From NCBI RefSeq assembly GCF_002303985.1, contig NW_019167915.1:7469170-7533169 (forward strand): DNA of 64,000 bases, read 5' to 3'. This stretch comes from Durio zibethinus (taxonomy: Eukaryota > Streptophyta > Magnoliopsida > Malvales > Malvaceae). Of the stretch, positions 50,505 through 62,860 are shown one piece after another; the stretch's first letter is position 1, and every line of letters begins with the position of its first letter. Below the pieces are notes generated by a model. The model was given only the letters and a program-made list of their open reading frames with translations. It had not been told where the DNA came from and did no database searches. The position numbers and the translations under genes were made by a program.

Positions 50505-51199
50505 TGAAGAACAGCTGAATTCAACGATTGAAAAACACAAAAGTGTTAGAAATTCGTATTTAAAAGAAACAAATTATGAGAAATTAGAAGATGATTGAAA
50601 CCTTGATTCGAGGGTAGTCTTTTTTTTTTTTTTATTAAGAGAGATCGGGTGAAGAAAAATGAAAAAAAAAAAAAGAAAGATAAATAGAGAATCGAAAACC
50701 CACATTGACAAGAAATACACAGTAGGAGAGGAGGCTAACTGGAAGAGGCAAAGGACCGAAGACCGGAAGGAAGGTCTACAAATTAGAGATGGGTTTGTGG
50801 GCCATCTCAATCCTCTATCTGCATCTTCTTCGCAAGGCAACGTAATCGCCCTTCCGTTGTTTGACCTTGGGAATGGACTGGATCTCTGTTCACAATCAAT
50901 GTTTTACATGGCCCAATGGGCTGGATCTCCATCATGCATGCATGCATTGCCCTTTTAATCCTTTTTTTCCGAATATTTTTCTTTCTCTATTTTAGCCCAA
51001 TTTGTGTAGAACTAGTTTTTACTACTAGGAGTTTTAAATACGTTCATAAAATTTCTTTTTATATATTATTACTAAATACATTTCACTTTCAAAATAATTA
51101 TCTCTATTTCTTTTAAATGCTTATTATCTAACAATGTTATATTCCATTTCATACATTTTAACTCTTTTCTTAATTCTAAAACCTAAACTTCAGAATTAA
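50505..51199. other. AKR2 promoter / 5' flank
   Basis: On the minus strand this holds the AKR2 5' UTR and core promoter, including an A/T homopolymer near 50621-50635 and an A-rich/GA-rich stretch (50650-50690). The more GC-balanced part at 50690-50950 shows no gene. Open frames on both strands here lack recognisable domains. Confidence 0.4.
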
Positions 51200-53600
51200 C
51201 CCTTAAATCATTAAACCAACCCCTAAATCATAGTTTTTGAAATTACTTATAGTCTAGGTTAGCTTTTCACGAATCTATTTTCTCATGAACAACTTTTTAT
51301 CAATCCATTAAGCCGTATTCACATAAGCCCTTTTTGGTTTCAACCTCGTAAGATCTCTTACAACATTTCCAAGCTCATCAAATGAAGAATCCAACTCCCA
51401 TCATATCCTAAGCCCACAAGTTTCAAGGCAGCCTCGAGCACCTTTCCGTACACATAAGCACCAAGGCCTCATGCACCAACCTTCCTTGAATTCACATAAG
51501 GGCGTTCAACCCCAGTTCTCGTAATAATATCTCCATCTAGCATGGTAAGAATCCAACATAATCCCCACATAGATCATTTGCAAGCTCTCGTGCTTAAAAC
51601 TTTGAGGCACAATACAAATGTTGGTTAAATGCCAGCTTGAAGCCATTCTAAGCTCATCTCGTTTTCATAAAGTTCATATCTTAAGGTTTCACCCTGTAGT
51701 CTTACTTTAGGCCGTCCACACATATGATGGACACCTAATATCATGATTATTTCTCTTTTTAAGTTACTTGAATGTGCTGTGCTAGATGTAGCCCACTTCG
51801 CCCATGCTACCGAGTAGCCATAAAGGTCTAATAACTTACATACTTATGAGCCTGCTCATTTTTCAAGCTTGATGGTGCCCTTACTACACAAGTATCATCT
51901 CAAAATCCTTGGTTATTTATCAATCTGTCTCAATAAGGGGAAATTGAAAGGCATAACAAACATTATCATCTAACCCCATGATTTAATAAAAATACCTATA
52001 CAAGGCTCGTAAGCCCTAACTGTCTTCAATTTTACCATGATTTGAGGAGTCATCGTGTGTGTTACACTTGTGACCCGATGATACTTGCCCGCCTAGACAT
52101 CATGTGTATCTAAGAATAGTTTACTTTAGACTAACTAGGTTTTTACCTATCGAGCTAACTAAGGGGATAGTGGAAAGCTAACATTAGACACACTTTTATA
52201 TAGAGCATAGGAGCTTTCATAGTTATGCTACGAAAAACCATAACAATGTCTGAAATAGGGACACTTTTTTCACCCAACCAACCTAAGGCCCAATGACCTA
52301 CCTTTTGGCCCTAATAATACTATAACTCTACTCGATGCAACCCACTTGAAAGTATCCACACACAACTTTAACAGAGAGCACCCGACAAACTACTAGGCTC
52401 CAAAGCACCAGCACACTAGCCCGCACTTACCCGTACATATTGGGACTAGGGCTCATACTACCTGCACACTACTTTAGGACCATTGTCCTGATTATGAGGC
52501 CTCGTCTGTTGCTCAGTTTAAGATCAATCATGATAGGATCAAGGCACATCAAGGCCTGACCATGACATCCTTTTTCACTTACTATATCTATGTTTTCATC
52601 GATGGTAAGACCACACTTAACTCATTTGTTGCACACAATTGACATTTTTTCATATGTCCCTCATTTGTGCATGCAAAGATTGGGTCATGATCTCATTACA
52701 TGAAGCATCGCCTAGAGTACTTAACCATTGCCAATGTAAAAAGGACTTGTCCTTGCTTTACTGCACCTCTAAGCTACTTCCACATCTGACCATCTATCTT
52801 AATTTGTTGCTAGATAAGTGTCATTACACTGGTTCAACCCAAATCATAAAGTTACGACCTCAAAGTACCCTTGTCAATCATAACCCTCAACCGAGTGAAT
52901 GACCACATGTTTTGCCACACATTGATGCATCCCGTTGGACATGACCCATCACACCAACCACACGCCTGCAACACCAACTCTTCGATGTGCCCCTCTAATG
53001 TGGTGCTTAAGTCAATCGCATTCATGCGACACCACTCACAATCGACCCTAGTATGGTAGTATTCAAGCATTTTGGTCATCTTATAATTTGGGTCATTTTA
53101 ATGCCTCCAAGGTCATCTCTTTAAGTGTGGCCTTTTGGTCAACTGCCCATAATAGCAACATCTTAACGCTCATTATCTCGAACTTAATGTCATGTTTAGT
53201 AGTCTAGTAGGCTCCACTATCTTGGCTTAATTCCACATGCAATCATGATGCTCTCTTACTTTTACTTAAGTTTAACTCTACTATGCACGCAACCATATCT
53301 TTATAAGGATTCTACATATTAAAATCTAGCATCTATTTTTGATCTTAAGAAACTTAAATTCTACTTGGCATAACTCAAAGGGCAACTCAAAGCCCATTCA
53401 ATGCCTAAAGATCCGTTGATCCCCTTTTAAGCACAAGGTTTTATGATTGGTTCAATCTTAGGATTCACTAATCCACTTGATTCTTAAATTCTTGACCATT
53501 CCTATTGGCCGCATTTTCTCAAACTATCTCACATGTGGCTCAATCTCAAGTGCCTTACCCTTACCTTACTCCAACTTGTACAATACAATGATCGAATCTA
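51200..53600. other. compositionally distinct block, probable old LTR or retrotransposon fragment
   Basis: About 2.4 kb clearly less AT-rich than its surroundings, with many CAT, CCAC and GGCC words but no long open frame on either strand. The longest (minus 53079-52852, with CEWCRMNAIDLSTTLEGHIE) has no recognised family. Sharp composition change near 53600 (back to A/T runs) suggests a discrete inserted unit. Ends, target duplication and family were not established. Confidence 0.4.
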
Positions 53601-55129
53601 ATTGAAAATAGTTTTTCAAAAATAAATATTTAAAAATATTTTTAATTATTGAAAATAGATTTTTAAAAGTCTTAAAGTGCAAAAATATATATAATTTATA
53701 AAAAATAAAATTAATATTTTTTATATAGATATTTTCTAAAAAAATTTTAGGGTGCAGAGAGAAGTACTGATGGTGTTTAGAACTGCCTTCTACGACGAAG
53801 TATCCACTTACTCAAAAGAGAAATAAAAGATTGCAATATTTTAGAGCCGCCATTTACTGACTTCACTGCCGAATCCATATCCACCGTCAAGCTACCGCGA
53901 ACATTATTTCCTGATCAAATGTATTTCTTTTACTCTTCTTTGTCCCTCTCTTTTCTTTATTTTATTTTTGTACTTCTTTATGGTGGTATAATGTCATTGA
54001 AGTCTTGTTAATACTATGTTTTATCTTTAAATTTTGGGTAGTGTCATTTGAAGGAGTGGAATGTTTGAGTAATTGGCTAATATAACATGAATTTTGGGTG
54101 TGGATCAGCTGATAGTATAGTCTGATTGAATTTGGGTTTTATAGACAAGTTTCGTGATTCTGATTTAACATTTTTCCATTTCCTGTTTCTCATGCTCTGT
54201 CTTTGGATTTGTCGGAATCTCCTGAACGAGGGATCTTTAGGTTAGCCTGTTATCTCCTCTTTGATCCAGGGTACCCTGTAACATGTTTTTTTTCTTGATA
54301 TTCCTTTACCCATTTGTACCTGATGAACTGCTTGTAATTTTTGGTTAGGATGAGGTTAATTTCCAGTCATTAGTTGAAGCCACTCTTAAGTGGCTCTAGG
54401 ATATAAGAAGTGACTGATGTTGATAACAACATAATAATTGAACTTTTGAAGTATATTTAGTTCCGTGAAATTTGCAGTGAATTTAATTATTTTGTGCACT
54501 ATTTATCTTTGAGGGAAGTTGCCTTCACAATTTCTTCATATCATCAAACTGAAGTTGCAAATATAGATTTGACACTGAAGGAAGGGGTAGGATCCTTTTC
54601 TTTAAGTTAAAATTTTTTTTTAACGTTTACTAGTAACCTTATTTCTTTACTTCTCTTTTAGGCACAAGAGAGAGGCAGGGGGAGTAGGATTGGGGCGAAC
54701 CACTGTTTTAGTGTCTTGTAATTTTTAGGAATGATTGGTGGAGGGTTTCTTTTAGCTAAAAAAATAAATAAATGCTAATAAATTGTGGTTTACAATTTCG
54801 GTAGAGTATTCTCCCCATTTATGTTTTCACGTGGGAAATTTTTTGAATATTTGCATGGGTGGGCAGATATTTAATGTGTATTTATATATTTGTATCTATT
54901 GTTATGTATACATTGGTATATATTTGTGGGAAATATTTCTCAATTTACTGTCTGATTGTGCTTTCGGTTCTTTATATGACCTTATTGACTTAAAGAATAC
55001 TCCATATCAGAGATCATTGCTTTATGTTAGGTGGTGAAATTTGAAGTTGGCATCAAGCACAAATCTCAGCACAAACCTAACACATCACCGTCCTTGTATT
55101 AGACTGTACTAACACCAAACATTCTAATA
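53601..55129. other. 5' flank of the isopropylmalate dehydratase copy
   Basis: Mostly AT-rich. At about 53844-53921 the plus strand has TTTTAG followed by an unbroken frame EPPFTDFTAESISTVKLPRT and then a GTATTTC donor-like sequence. It could be a non-coding first exon or a relic exon; no family recognised. Around 54660-54700 a G-rich patch occurs. Nothing else supported. Confidence 0.35.
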
Positions 55130-55859
55130 ATGGCTGCCACTTTGTTTCACTCTTCATACTCAGCCACCTTTACCTCCTCAGCATCAAAACCCTCAGTCTC
55201 CCCGTCTCCTTTCTCCTCCCTCCGTCAAAGTCTCACCTCTTCTTTGACTGTCAAACCCCTCATTTCCACCTTCACCCCCTATGTGGCACATGCCACCTCC
55301 ACACCCTCCTCTATTTCTTCTGACTCCTCAACAACAACCTTCCATGGCCTCTGCTATGTGGTTGGGGATAATATTAACACAGACCAAATAAATCCTGCAG
55401 AATACCTAGCATTAGTTCGAGTATGAAAATTTGGGCTCAAACGCTCTTGTTGGCCTCCCTTCATCATACGACCAGCGTTTTGTTGAACCAAATGAGACTA
55501 AGACAAAATAGTCAATTGTGATAGGTGTTGCTAACTTTGGCTGTGGGTCCTCGCGTGAGCATGCACCTGTTGCACTTGGTGCTGCAGGGGCAAAGGCAGT
55601 GGTGGCTGAATCTTATGCTGGAATATTTTTCAGGAATTCTGTTGCAACTGGGGAAGTTTATCCTTTAGAATCAGAAGTGAGAATATGTGAGGAATGTAGG
55701 ACTGGGGATGTGGTGACAATTGAATTGGTGGAGAGTCGGTTGATCAATCATACCACCGGCAAACAGTATAAATTAAAGCCCATTGGGGATGCAGGGCCAG
55801 TCATTGAGGCAGGAGGAATCTTTGCGTATGCAAGGAAAACTGGAATAGTTCCCTCTTAG
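55130..55859 (+). pseudogene. isopropylmalate dehydratase small subunit (plastid LeuD-type), broken
   Basis: The intact enzyme is the plastid isomerase of leucine biosynthesis (2- to 3-isopropylmalate), working with an Fe-S large subunit. Here an N-terminal Ser/Thr-rich transit-like stretch leads into FHGLCYVVGDNINTDQ and INPAEYLALV, after which the frame is lost. Comparison with the family pattern (LVPS.PDEYEKLG) suggests about 14 bases are missing between 55418 and 55419. From 55419 the shifted frame reads EYENLGSNALVGLPSSYDQR and FVEPNETKTK, then a TAG (55509-55511) where Tyr is usual. It continues SIVIGVANFGCGSSREHAP to IFAYARKTGIVPS and a normal stop. Family residues are also altered (GGENFG to GVANFG, YARIFF to YAGIFF). 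No introns are present; related plant genes are, as I recall, also intronless, so retroposition cannot be claimed. A functional protein is very unlikely. Confidence 0.88.
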
Positions 55860-58352
55860 TCAAAGTAAATTGCAGTTATGTCTTTTAACTCTTGTATATG
55901 CATTTCATTTGTTGAGGTATCAGATGGTGTGAATGCAAAATACAGGAGAAGCTATTCATTTGAATGTTCATGTCTCAGTCATGGAAATAGTTGGATGATA
56001 GCTTATTTTTTCAATGTGACAAGTGTTGGAAATGAAAAGTTTATAATATATATATTGTATATATATAATATATTGCTTTTGGGGATAAATTTACTTCTTC
56101 AGATAAATTTAATATATAATAAATATTATAGATATTAGAAGATAAATTTACTTCTTCAGATATTTGAATTTATTTCAATATATTGTCCAAAAAAAAAGAA
56201 TTTATTTGCATATGCTTCTGTGTGCGGAATATTAATTTGTTTACTCTTGATTTATAGGGGATTTCATAGGAGCACTCGATTGTAGCTTCTTGTACTAGTG
56301 TGTACACAATGTTGTGGCTCCTTATTGTTTAGGCAATTGGGATTCGATGCTCATCTTTTTTCCCTTGTATCTTCCTACTTCTGTTGAAAAATATTAGCTG
56401 TCTTTTCATGTTGTTATATTTGTATCTGTTCTAAGTTGAACAGCTGGATTCTAGGCGGTTGTTCATTCTGGCTTATGTCCTTTTCTGAGGATCACCCAGT
56501 TTCTATCAATGTGTCAGAATACATAAGTGCCATTGATCTCTTAGTTATTAAATGTTTTTAATGTTTTACATTTGGGCAGGCATTTTTAGTTGGTAGAAAT
56601 AATCTAATGGTTGAGATTGAATAATACTCATTGTTTTAAATGTCATTGTAGCATTATTTTTCTTTCTAAAAAAACCTACTGAGAAACTCAATTGGTACTT
56701 TAGAAAATAGCTGTTTATGGCATGGATTACGAAAATTTTGGTTAGACAATTGCCTTATGAGAGCCAAATTGCATCACTATAGATAAATTGGAGAGGATTT
56801 TGAAAGAAGTGGAGTAAACACTTCTGACCATTTAACTTACTGTCAAAACTCAATTTCATTCATAAACTTAATTTCAGTTGCCATTTTTGCAATTAGGGGC
56901 GTAGTCAAGCCCGGTGCTAGACTCAAACTTCTCTTGATTTCAAAACTCGAGGCTCAATTAGTGCTCAATTGATCTAAGTTTCTTATCTTTGAGGTTGGCT
57001 CATAATTCACCAAAGCAACTTGAGCTTAGATTGGTAGGCTTGATTGGGTCTGATAAAATTATAAATATAGACATTGAAGAAAATATTTTTATTAGTTAAT
57101 TATACACTACCCTCCAAGAGCCACTGGCATTTGATCACAGAATGAACATGAGTTTCTGCAATTATGTTTCTATAAAGTATAACTTGCTTGAAGTGCTGCA
57201 CCACCCACCAGTAGCCCTTTAAACGGGTGAACCTTTTTGGTAAGAAAGACATCACAGAAAAAGATTAAAAAAAAAAAAGTTATGCACGTACACAATGAAG
57301 CATGTTACGACAAGGCGAAAGCAAACAGATCAAGAGTCATGTGACAGCCTAGGGAAAGTCACGGACAAGCGCCAGAGGACAAATTGATCAATTATCGCCA
57401 TCCCTCGGACGATGATGCTTTACTTACATAAAATCTGGAATCCGGCTCATTCACATAAATTGCATACTCTCTCAAGTGCCAACCATTTTTCATTTTCATT
57501 TTTATTTTCTTCCCTTCCCCTAATAAGAAAAGGTTGGAGAGGATGATTCATCCATCAAATTTCTCTGCGGACTAGTAAAAAGACGATCCCGTACCTGATA
57601 GGAAACTAATGTCCGCTTTACTGCTAATATTGATCCATCATTCACCATTTACTCGTTTAAAAGGACAAAAGTGAACATTGAATCAAAAGACTTGGTGGAA
57701 AATTCCAAGCAGGAATGTTGAAATTCAGTTGCCAACTTGCCGTAAGGCATAAACTGTGAGTGCTTGCGTAATTGGACTAATTATAGATTAGATTAAACTT
57801 ATTTTATTTAATTTGTAACTAGTGATTGCTGTCATTCCAATTGACTTGTGATTGACCTATTATGGAAGAAATTAAACCTTCGCATATACTGATGGTGGGC
57901 ACGTTGTCTGGCTCCATTGGCAAGTCCCACTATATTAACTGCAATGATGGAAGAATCCTAATGTACACATTCTTATAGTGATGTTCATGCCATTGAATTG
58001 ATCAGTGGCCTCTTTTTTTTATTTTATATAGATCAGACCCTACCTATAGATGGCATCATGGGATGTCTTTGAAGCTTCACTTTCCTCCTCATTTACGACA
58101 TAGACATGCCAAACTCTGTCATATATACATATCAGAGAGGGAAACTATTTTTGAAGATACCATACTTTGCCTAAGCCTAGAGGATAACAACGCAATATTA
58201 GAGTAAGTTGTTTCTATCACAGCGGTTGTCTTTAAATATGTCTTGCGTTTGTCAAGTACACAAGGATTATATTGTGTTTTGATCTCTACATATTTTGCCT
58301 GCTAGCTGCTAGCCTTCTGCTTCTCAACAACAAGCGGATAGGAATAGCTCCT
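55860..58352. other. intergenic region upstream of alpha-galactosidase
   Basis: About 2.5 kb without a gene. TATAT-rich tracts occur near 56045-56145. At 56895-57060 there are CTCAA and GGCTCAA words resembling a decayed repeat. The final few hundred bases should carry the alpha-galactosidase promoter and 5' UTR. Confidence 0.4.
58118..58130 (+). promoter_or_regulatory. possible TATA element of alpha-galactosidase
   Basis: TCATATATACATA lies about 225 bases before the chosen ATG, a reasonable TATA distance if the 5' UTR is near 190 bases. TTTAAATAT at 58231 is an alternative. No transcription start is known. Confidence 0.3.
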
Positions 58353-61300
58353 ATGGCTCCTTCATCATCATCTGGCAGTTTCTTAGTTTTTTTTGGGATA
58401 TTCAGTTTTATGTTTATATCGTCAATGTTGTTGGTCAACTCTGCTATTGAGAACGGAACTCAAGTAGGAAATATTGAGCTTAATGATTCGGCCAGGATTA
58501 GGAGGAATCTCTTGGATAATGGCCTTGGCTTAACTCCCCAAATGGGGTACGATGCCTCTTATCCTTTTCATCTTTAGTTATCTTATTTGTTTATAAAATT
58601 ACTGGATCTGGATCAATTCTATGCAATTGACCAAGCATAGTTAACTGTTACATGTGAAAAAAACATAAAAAGAAAAAATGTCTTAGCTAAAGAAGTAGAA
58701 AATATTCATGTAATGATCAAACTAAAGCTAGTTTTCCAGGTTTCACAGAAATTATACTTTTTTGCCAGCTTTCGATTGAGCTATGTCTTTTTCAAGTTTG
58801 AGGTTCTTGTAAATGCGCTTTTATCTATAAGCTTCCTGTAAACATTATTCCTTTTGTGATCAGGTGGAATAGTTGGAACCATTTCCATTGTGACATTAAC
58901 GAGACATTGATCAAGGAAACTGGTAAATAGTTCTCTACTACAACAAAATGACCTTGTCTTGAGTTTCATAATACACTTAGAAAATGAAATAAAGCATCTA
59001 CTGTGCTGAAAATTATGACAATGAATTTCCTTACTGAATTATTCTGTGATGCAGCTGATGCAATGGTCTCAAGTGGTCTAGCTGCTGTTGGATACACCTA
59101 TATCAATTTAGGTGATGGACTATGATTAATTGATTTTCAGTGGTTATTGCATTCTTAATCTGGAATTACATTTGATTTTGATTTCCAACATCGCTTCATG
59201 TCGTTTATATTTGTTCAATTAATTAGATGATTGTTGGGGAGAACTCAATAGGGATTCTCAGGTAACATTTTCCAAACTCTGCTCTTTTGGAAATCACTGC
59301 AATGACTAAACACTAATGCTTGATCGTGGAGGTGTAATATATTGTGTTTTTGTTAGGGGAATTTGGTTCCTAAAGCTTCAACATTTCCTTCAGGCATTAA
59401 GGCTCTTGCAGGATATGTTCATGGAAAAGGGCTTAAGCTTGGAATTTACTCAGATGCAGGGTATTACTTCTTATAGGTTTAAATATTAGGGATCAAAAGT
59501 CAGAAAAAAGAATACTTTGACTCACGATGATTTCTCCTGAAAGCTTTTCTCTTTCCTCAAGAGTCAAGAATTTTTATGCTCTATTTATCCTGTTAGGACT
59601 CAAACTTGTAGCCAGACCATGCCTGGGTCCCTAGGACATGAAGAACAAGATGCAAAAACCTTTTCCTCATGGGTATGCTTTTTCTTCTTACATTGATTTC
59701 ATTTTTGGATTTAGAGTTTGCTATATTATTGCTTTTAACTGTTTTTTTTTTTTTTTGGTGTCACTAGGGAGTTGATTACTTGAAATATGACAACTGTGGA
59801 AATACTGGCATAAGCCCAAAGGAAAGGTAGTTGATCTGATGAAACAGGCTGGCTTTTCCACTTGTGCTAATGAATCATTTTTATTTTTGGTCGGTAGGTA
59901 CCCAAAGATGAGCAAAGCTTTACTTGACTCAGGGAGGCCCATATTTTTCTCTCTATGCGAATGGTTAGTGAATATCTTCTTAAGCAAGGGAGGAAATTAG
60001 TATATCAAAACCTCTGGTGCTAATATTCACCAAGTTTAAAACATACAGGGGACAAGATGATCCTGCAACTTGGGCAACAAGTATAGGAAATAGCTGGAGA
60101 ACAACCGGAGACATTGAGGATAAATGGGTGAGGTACGCTAATCTCCGGGCGATTGAATATTTTACTACAGGTTTTTTTAAAGATTTTGCATCATCTGGAC
60201 CATGAAGCCATTAGTAATTGAATTGTTCTTGAATTTGCAACATAATTATGTTTTAGAGGGACTGATGGCAATCTTGTGTCTTAGCATGACATCCATCGCA
60301 GATCAAAATGACAAATGGGCTTCGTATGCTCAACCTGGAGCTTGGAATGGTATGATTCACTATAAACTATGAACTATGATTGTAGGAACTTTCATAAACG
60401 ATGTACTATTACAACATTAGTTATATCACCTAGCTGCTTGGACTGAATTCTGAATAGTGGAATGTTTTTCTTCTGGCTTTGCCTAAAAAATAAGTTCTTT
60501 GAATCAGATCCCGATATGCTTGAAGTAGGAAATGGTGGCATGACAACGGAAGAATATCGGTGCCATTTCAGCATATGGGCATTAGCTAAAGTACGCTATT
60601 CCAAACTTCCATGCACCTATGCCCACATTATAGTAACTTCCTTTTTGTGTATGCCATTTTGCAGGCTCCGCTGTTGATTGGCTGCGATGTTAGGTCTATG
60701 GATAATGTGACATTTGAATTGTTAAGCAATAAGGAGGTTATTGCGGTCAATCAAGGTAAAATATGCTTAAGTTTGTAAGTCGTGGGAAGGTCAGAAATAT
60801 GCATGGGGAAATGACTCGATTCTATTCAGTTGACTAATATGTTAAGCCATTTGGAAAAGAAAAACAAAAACATGAACTTTCGGTCTCAACAAATGAGTTT
60901 TTGAACGTTGCAGATAAACTTGGAGTCCAGGGTAAAAAGGTGAAGAAATATGGAGATCTTGAGGTAATTTCATTCCCATTCATAAGTTCTTGTTTGCTTC
61001 AACATTTTCCACATTCGCTTAAGTTTGTGAGGAATTTCCTTCTTTTATTCTTCCCCACAATTCTGAGAAATGAATTGATAATGTAGGTATGGGCTGGCCC
61101 TCTGACTAACGAGAAGGTAGCCGTGGTGTTATGGAACAGAGGATCTTCCCGAGCAAACATCACTGCTTATTGGTCAGATATAGGCCTTAAGCCTTCAACT
61201 ATTGTTGAAGCTCGAGACTTATGGGCGGTGAGTTTCCATCTAAACATCAGAGTTTTTGTATGTTTTCTGGTTACATAAAGGTTCTAATTATATCGTTTTT

Positions 61301-61433
61301 CTTTTCTTTTTTTTTTTGTTGAAATGAGCAGCATTCAACAAAGAGGTCGGTTCGAAATCAGATTTCTGCTCAAGTGCATTCCCATGCTTGTAAAATGTAC
61401 ACTCTGAAACCCCATAGAAGAGTTAACCCTTGA
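58353..61433 (+). CDS. alpha-galactosidase, GH27, secreted
   Basis: Hydrolyses terminal alpha-1,6-galactose from raffinose-family oligosaccharides, galactomannans and galactolipids; plant members act in cell wall/apoplast or vacuole. Fifteen GT-AG exons join in frame: 58353-58546, 58864-58922, 59055-59111, 59227-59261, 59357-59460, 59597-59672, 59768-59826, 59898-59963, 60049-60132, 60285-60349, 60508-60590, 60665-60755, 60914-60963, 61087-61227, 61332-61433, giving 421 aa. Residues about 8-30 are hydrophobic (signal peptide). Then GLTPQMGWNSWNHF, the DDCWGE substrate motif, GLKLGIYSDAGTQTC, nucleophile Asp in YLKYDNCGN (about D183), acid/base Asp in WRTTGDIEDKW (about D238, after R234), and WNDPDMLEVGNGGMTTEEYR. 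The C-terminal beta domain ends MYTLKPHRRVNP. All catalytic residues are present. The ATG was chosen because the only upstream in-frame codon usable as a start is TTG. A decayed duplicate follows downstream. Confidence 0.94.
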
Positions 61434-61572
61434 CCAAAAGTGACTTCTTTTATGGAGAGTAGTGGAGTGATAACAGCAGCAAGCATGTAGAGACTATACA
61501 TGTGCTTATATATTGTGATTTTTTACAACAAGGAATGAATTTAGCTTCAAGAAATTATGCAAATTTGTACCA

Positions 61573-61578
61573 AATAAA
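61573..61578 (+). terminator. possible poly(A) signal of alpha-galactosidase
   Basis: AATAAA about 140 bases after the stop codon, at a plausible distance for plant 3' UTRs. Plant signals are loose, so this is only a candidate. Confidence 0.4.
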
Positions 61579-62119
61579 TTTAATTGAATGATGCAATTTA
61601 TGAAAAATGATTTTATACAATGAGAATCATTATGCATGAATTTTAGTTTTCCCATCAACTGCATAATGTGCAGTGATCAAATATTCGTATTTATTAAATC
61701 AAGTTTTATCTTATTATTATTATTAAGAGTTATTTTATTGGTGGGTCCTAAGATTTTAAAGTTTTAGTATAAATACGTTGTTTTGTTTAGCATTGTGTAA
61801 GGTTAAGAAGTTGTAAGTGTGATTTTATGTAAAACTTTGAAGGTGACTTAAAAAATATCTGAAAAACTCAATTGAGATAAATAAAAAATCATGTGATTGT
61901 GCGGTAGCTTGAGCTTCGTTAAATTATTATATTAGATGATAGCTTATCAGATTAATAAAATTATTTTTATGTTGTGTTTAGAGTATTTTCAATATTTTTA
62001 TTAAATCCGCGTAAATAGAAGAAATCATTATGAATTTTGTGAGTCCAACATTTAATATAAGACCTTCCTTTCCATTTTTTTTTTCCTGGTTCTACCAAAT
62101 TCCATTTCAAGTACGGGCA
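61579..62119. other. spacer between alpha-galactosidase and its decayed copy
   Basis: AT-rich with TATTATTATTATTA at about 61713-61726. Nothing recognised. Confidence 0.35.
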
Positions 62120-62860
62120 GGCCATACATAATGTATATACATATAGGCAATTTGAGGAAGGTAGACAGAACAATACCGCTCTCTTCAACATTTGGGCTTT
62201 CGCTATGGTCCTTGAATCGATGATTCATTCCAAGAAATTAATCCTCAATGACTATCGATCGTTTGACCATAGGCTTCAGTCCACTAATTCTTGCGTGCGA
62301 TATCCGTTCCATGGACAGTGACACATTCAATTGCCAAGCAACAAGGAGGTTATAGCTGTTAATCAAGGTACCAATATGATCATCCGTTCCATCTTTTCTT
62401 CCTAGTATGTTTACATTATGTTGAAAATGCGTCAATCTGGACAAGAAAGAAAGGTATATCCCCTTTTTCTACGTTTAGAATAATTTAACAGATAATCTGG
62501 ACATTTAAGCATCAAATTTCACTCCCCCAACTGCACTAATCCTTAAATTTTGTTTATTTGGCATAAATGTGAAGGTGATTTAAGAGAACAGAGCTGCAGT
62601 GATCATATTAAACAGAGGATTTGGAGTGGTACCGTAACTGCAAAACGGAATCACATTGTGCTCTACTCTTGTACGGTTGTTGATGGTCGCGATTTATGGG
62701 CGTTTTTTCTCTGAAAACTTTGATTTTCTTTGATGTACTCAAGCTAATAATCAAGGTTCCGTGATTCTTGCAGCATTCAACCATGCGCTCTGTCAAAAAT
62801 CAAATTAAGCCAACCGTTGAATCCCGTGCGTACAAGTTTTATGTCCTCACATCACAGTAG
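62120..62860 (+). pseudogene. partial decayed alpha-galactosidase duplicate
   Basis: Pieces correspond in order to exons 11, 12, 14 and 15 of the upstream gene. About 62155-62215 reads EEGRQNNTALFNIWAFAM (gene: TTEEYRCHFSIWALAK). About 62270-62368 reads SPLILACDIRSMDSDTF, then after a one-base shift SNKEVIAVNQ and a GTACC donor-like end. About 62590-62703 reads NRAAVIILNRGFG and VVDGRDLWA with stops. The last exon 62774-62860 is open: HSTMRSVKNQIKPTVESRAY to a TAG stop. Exons 1-10 are missing, and exon 13 was not found. The intron positions flanking the last exon are kept, so this is a genomic tandem duplication, not a retrocopy. Its last exon differs clearly from the upstream gene, so it is old or derives from another paralogue. 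Confidence 0.85.

Noticed and set aside
55130..55859. Functional dehydratase restored by splicing out the damaged segment
   Set aside because: No convincing GT-AG pair spans the frameshift and TAG without removing conserved residues, and related genes appear to lack introns here.
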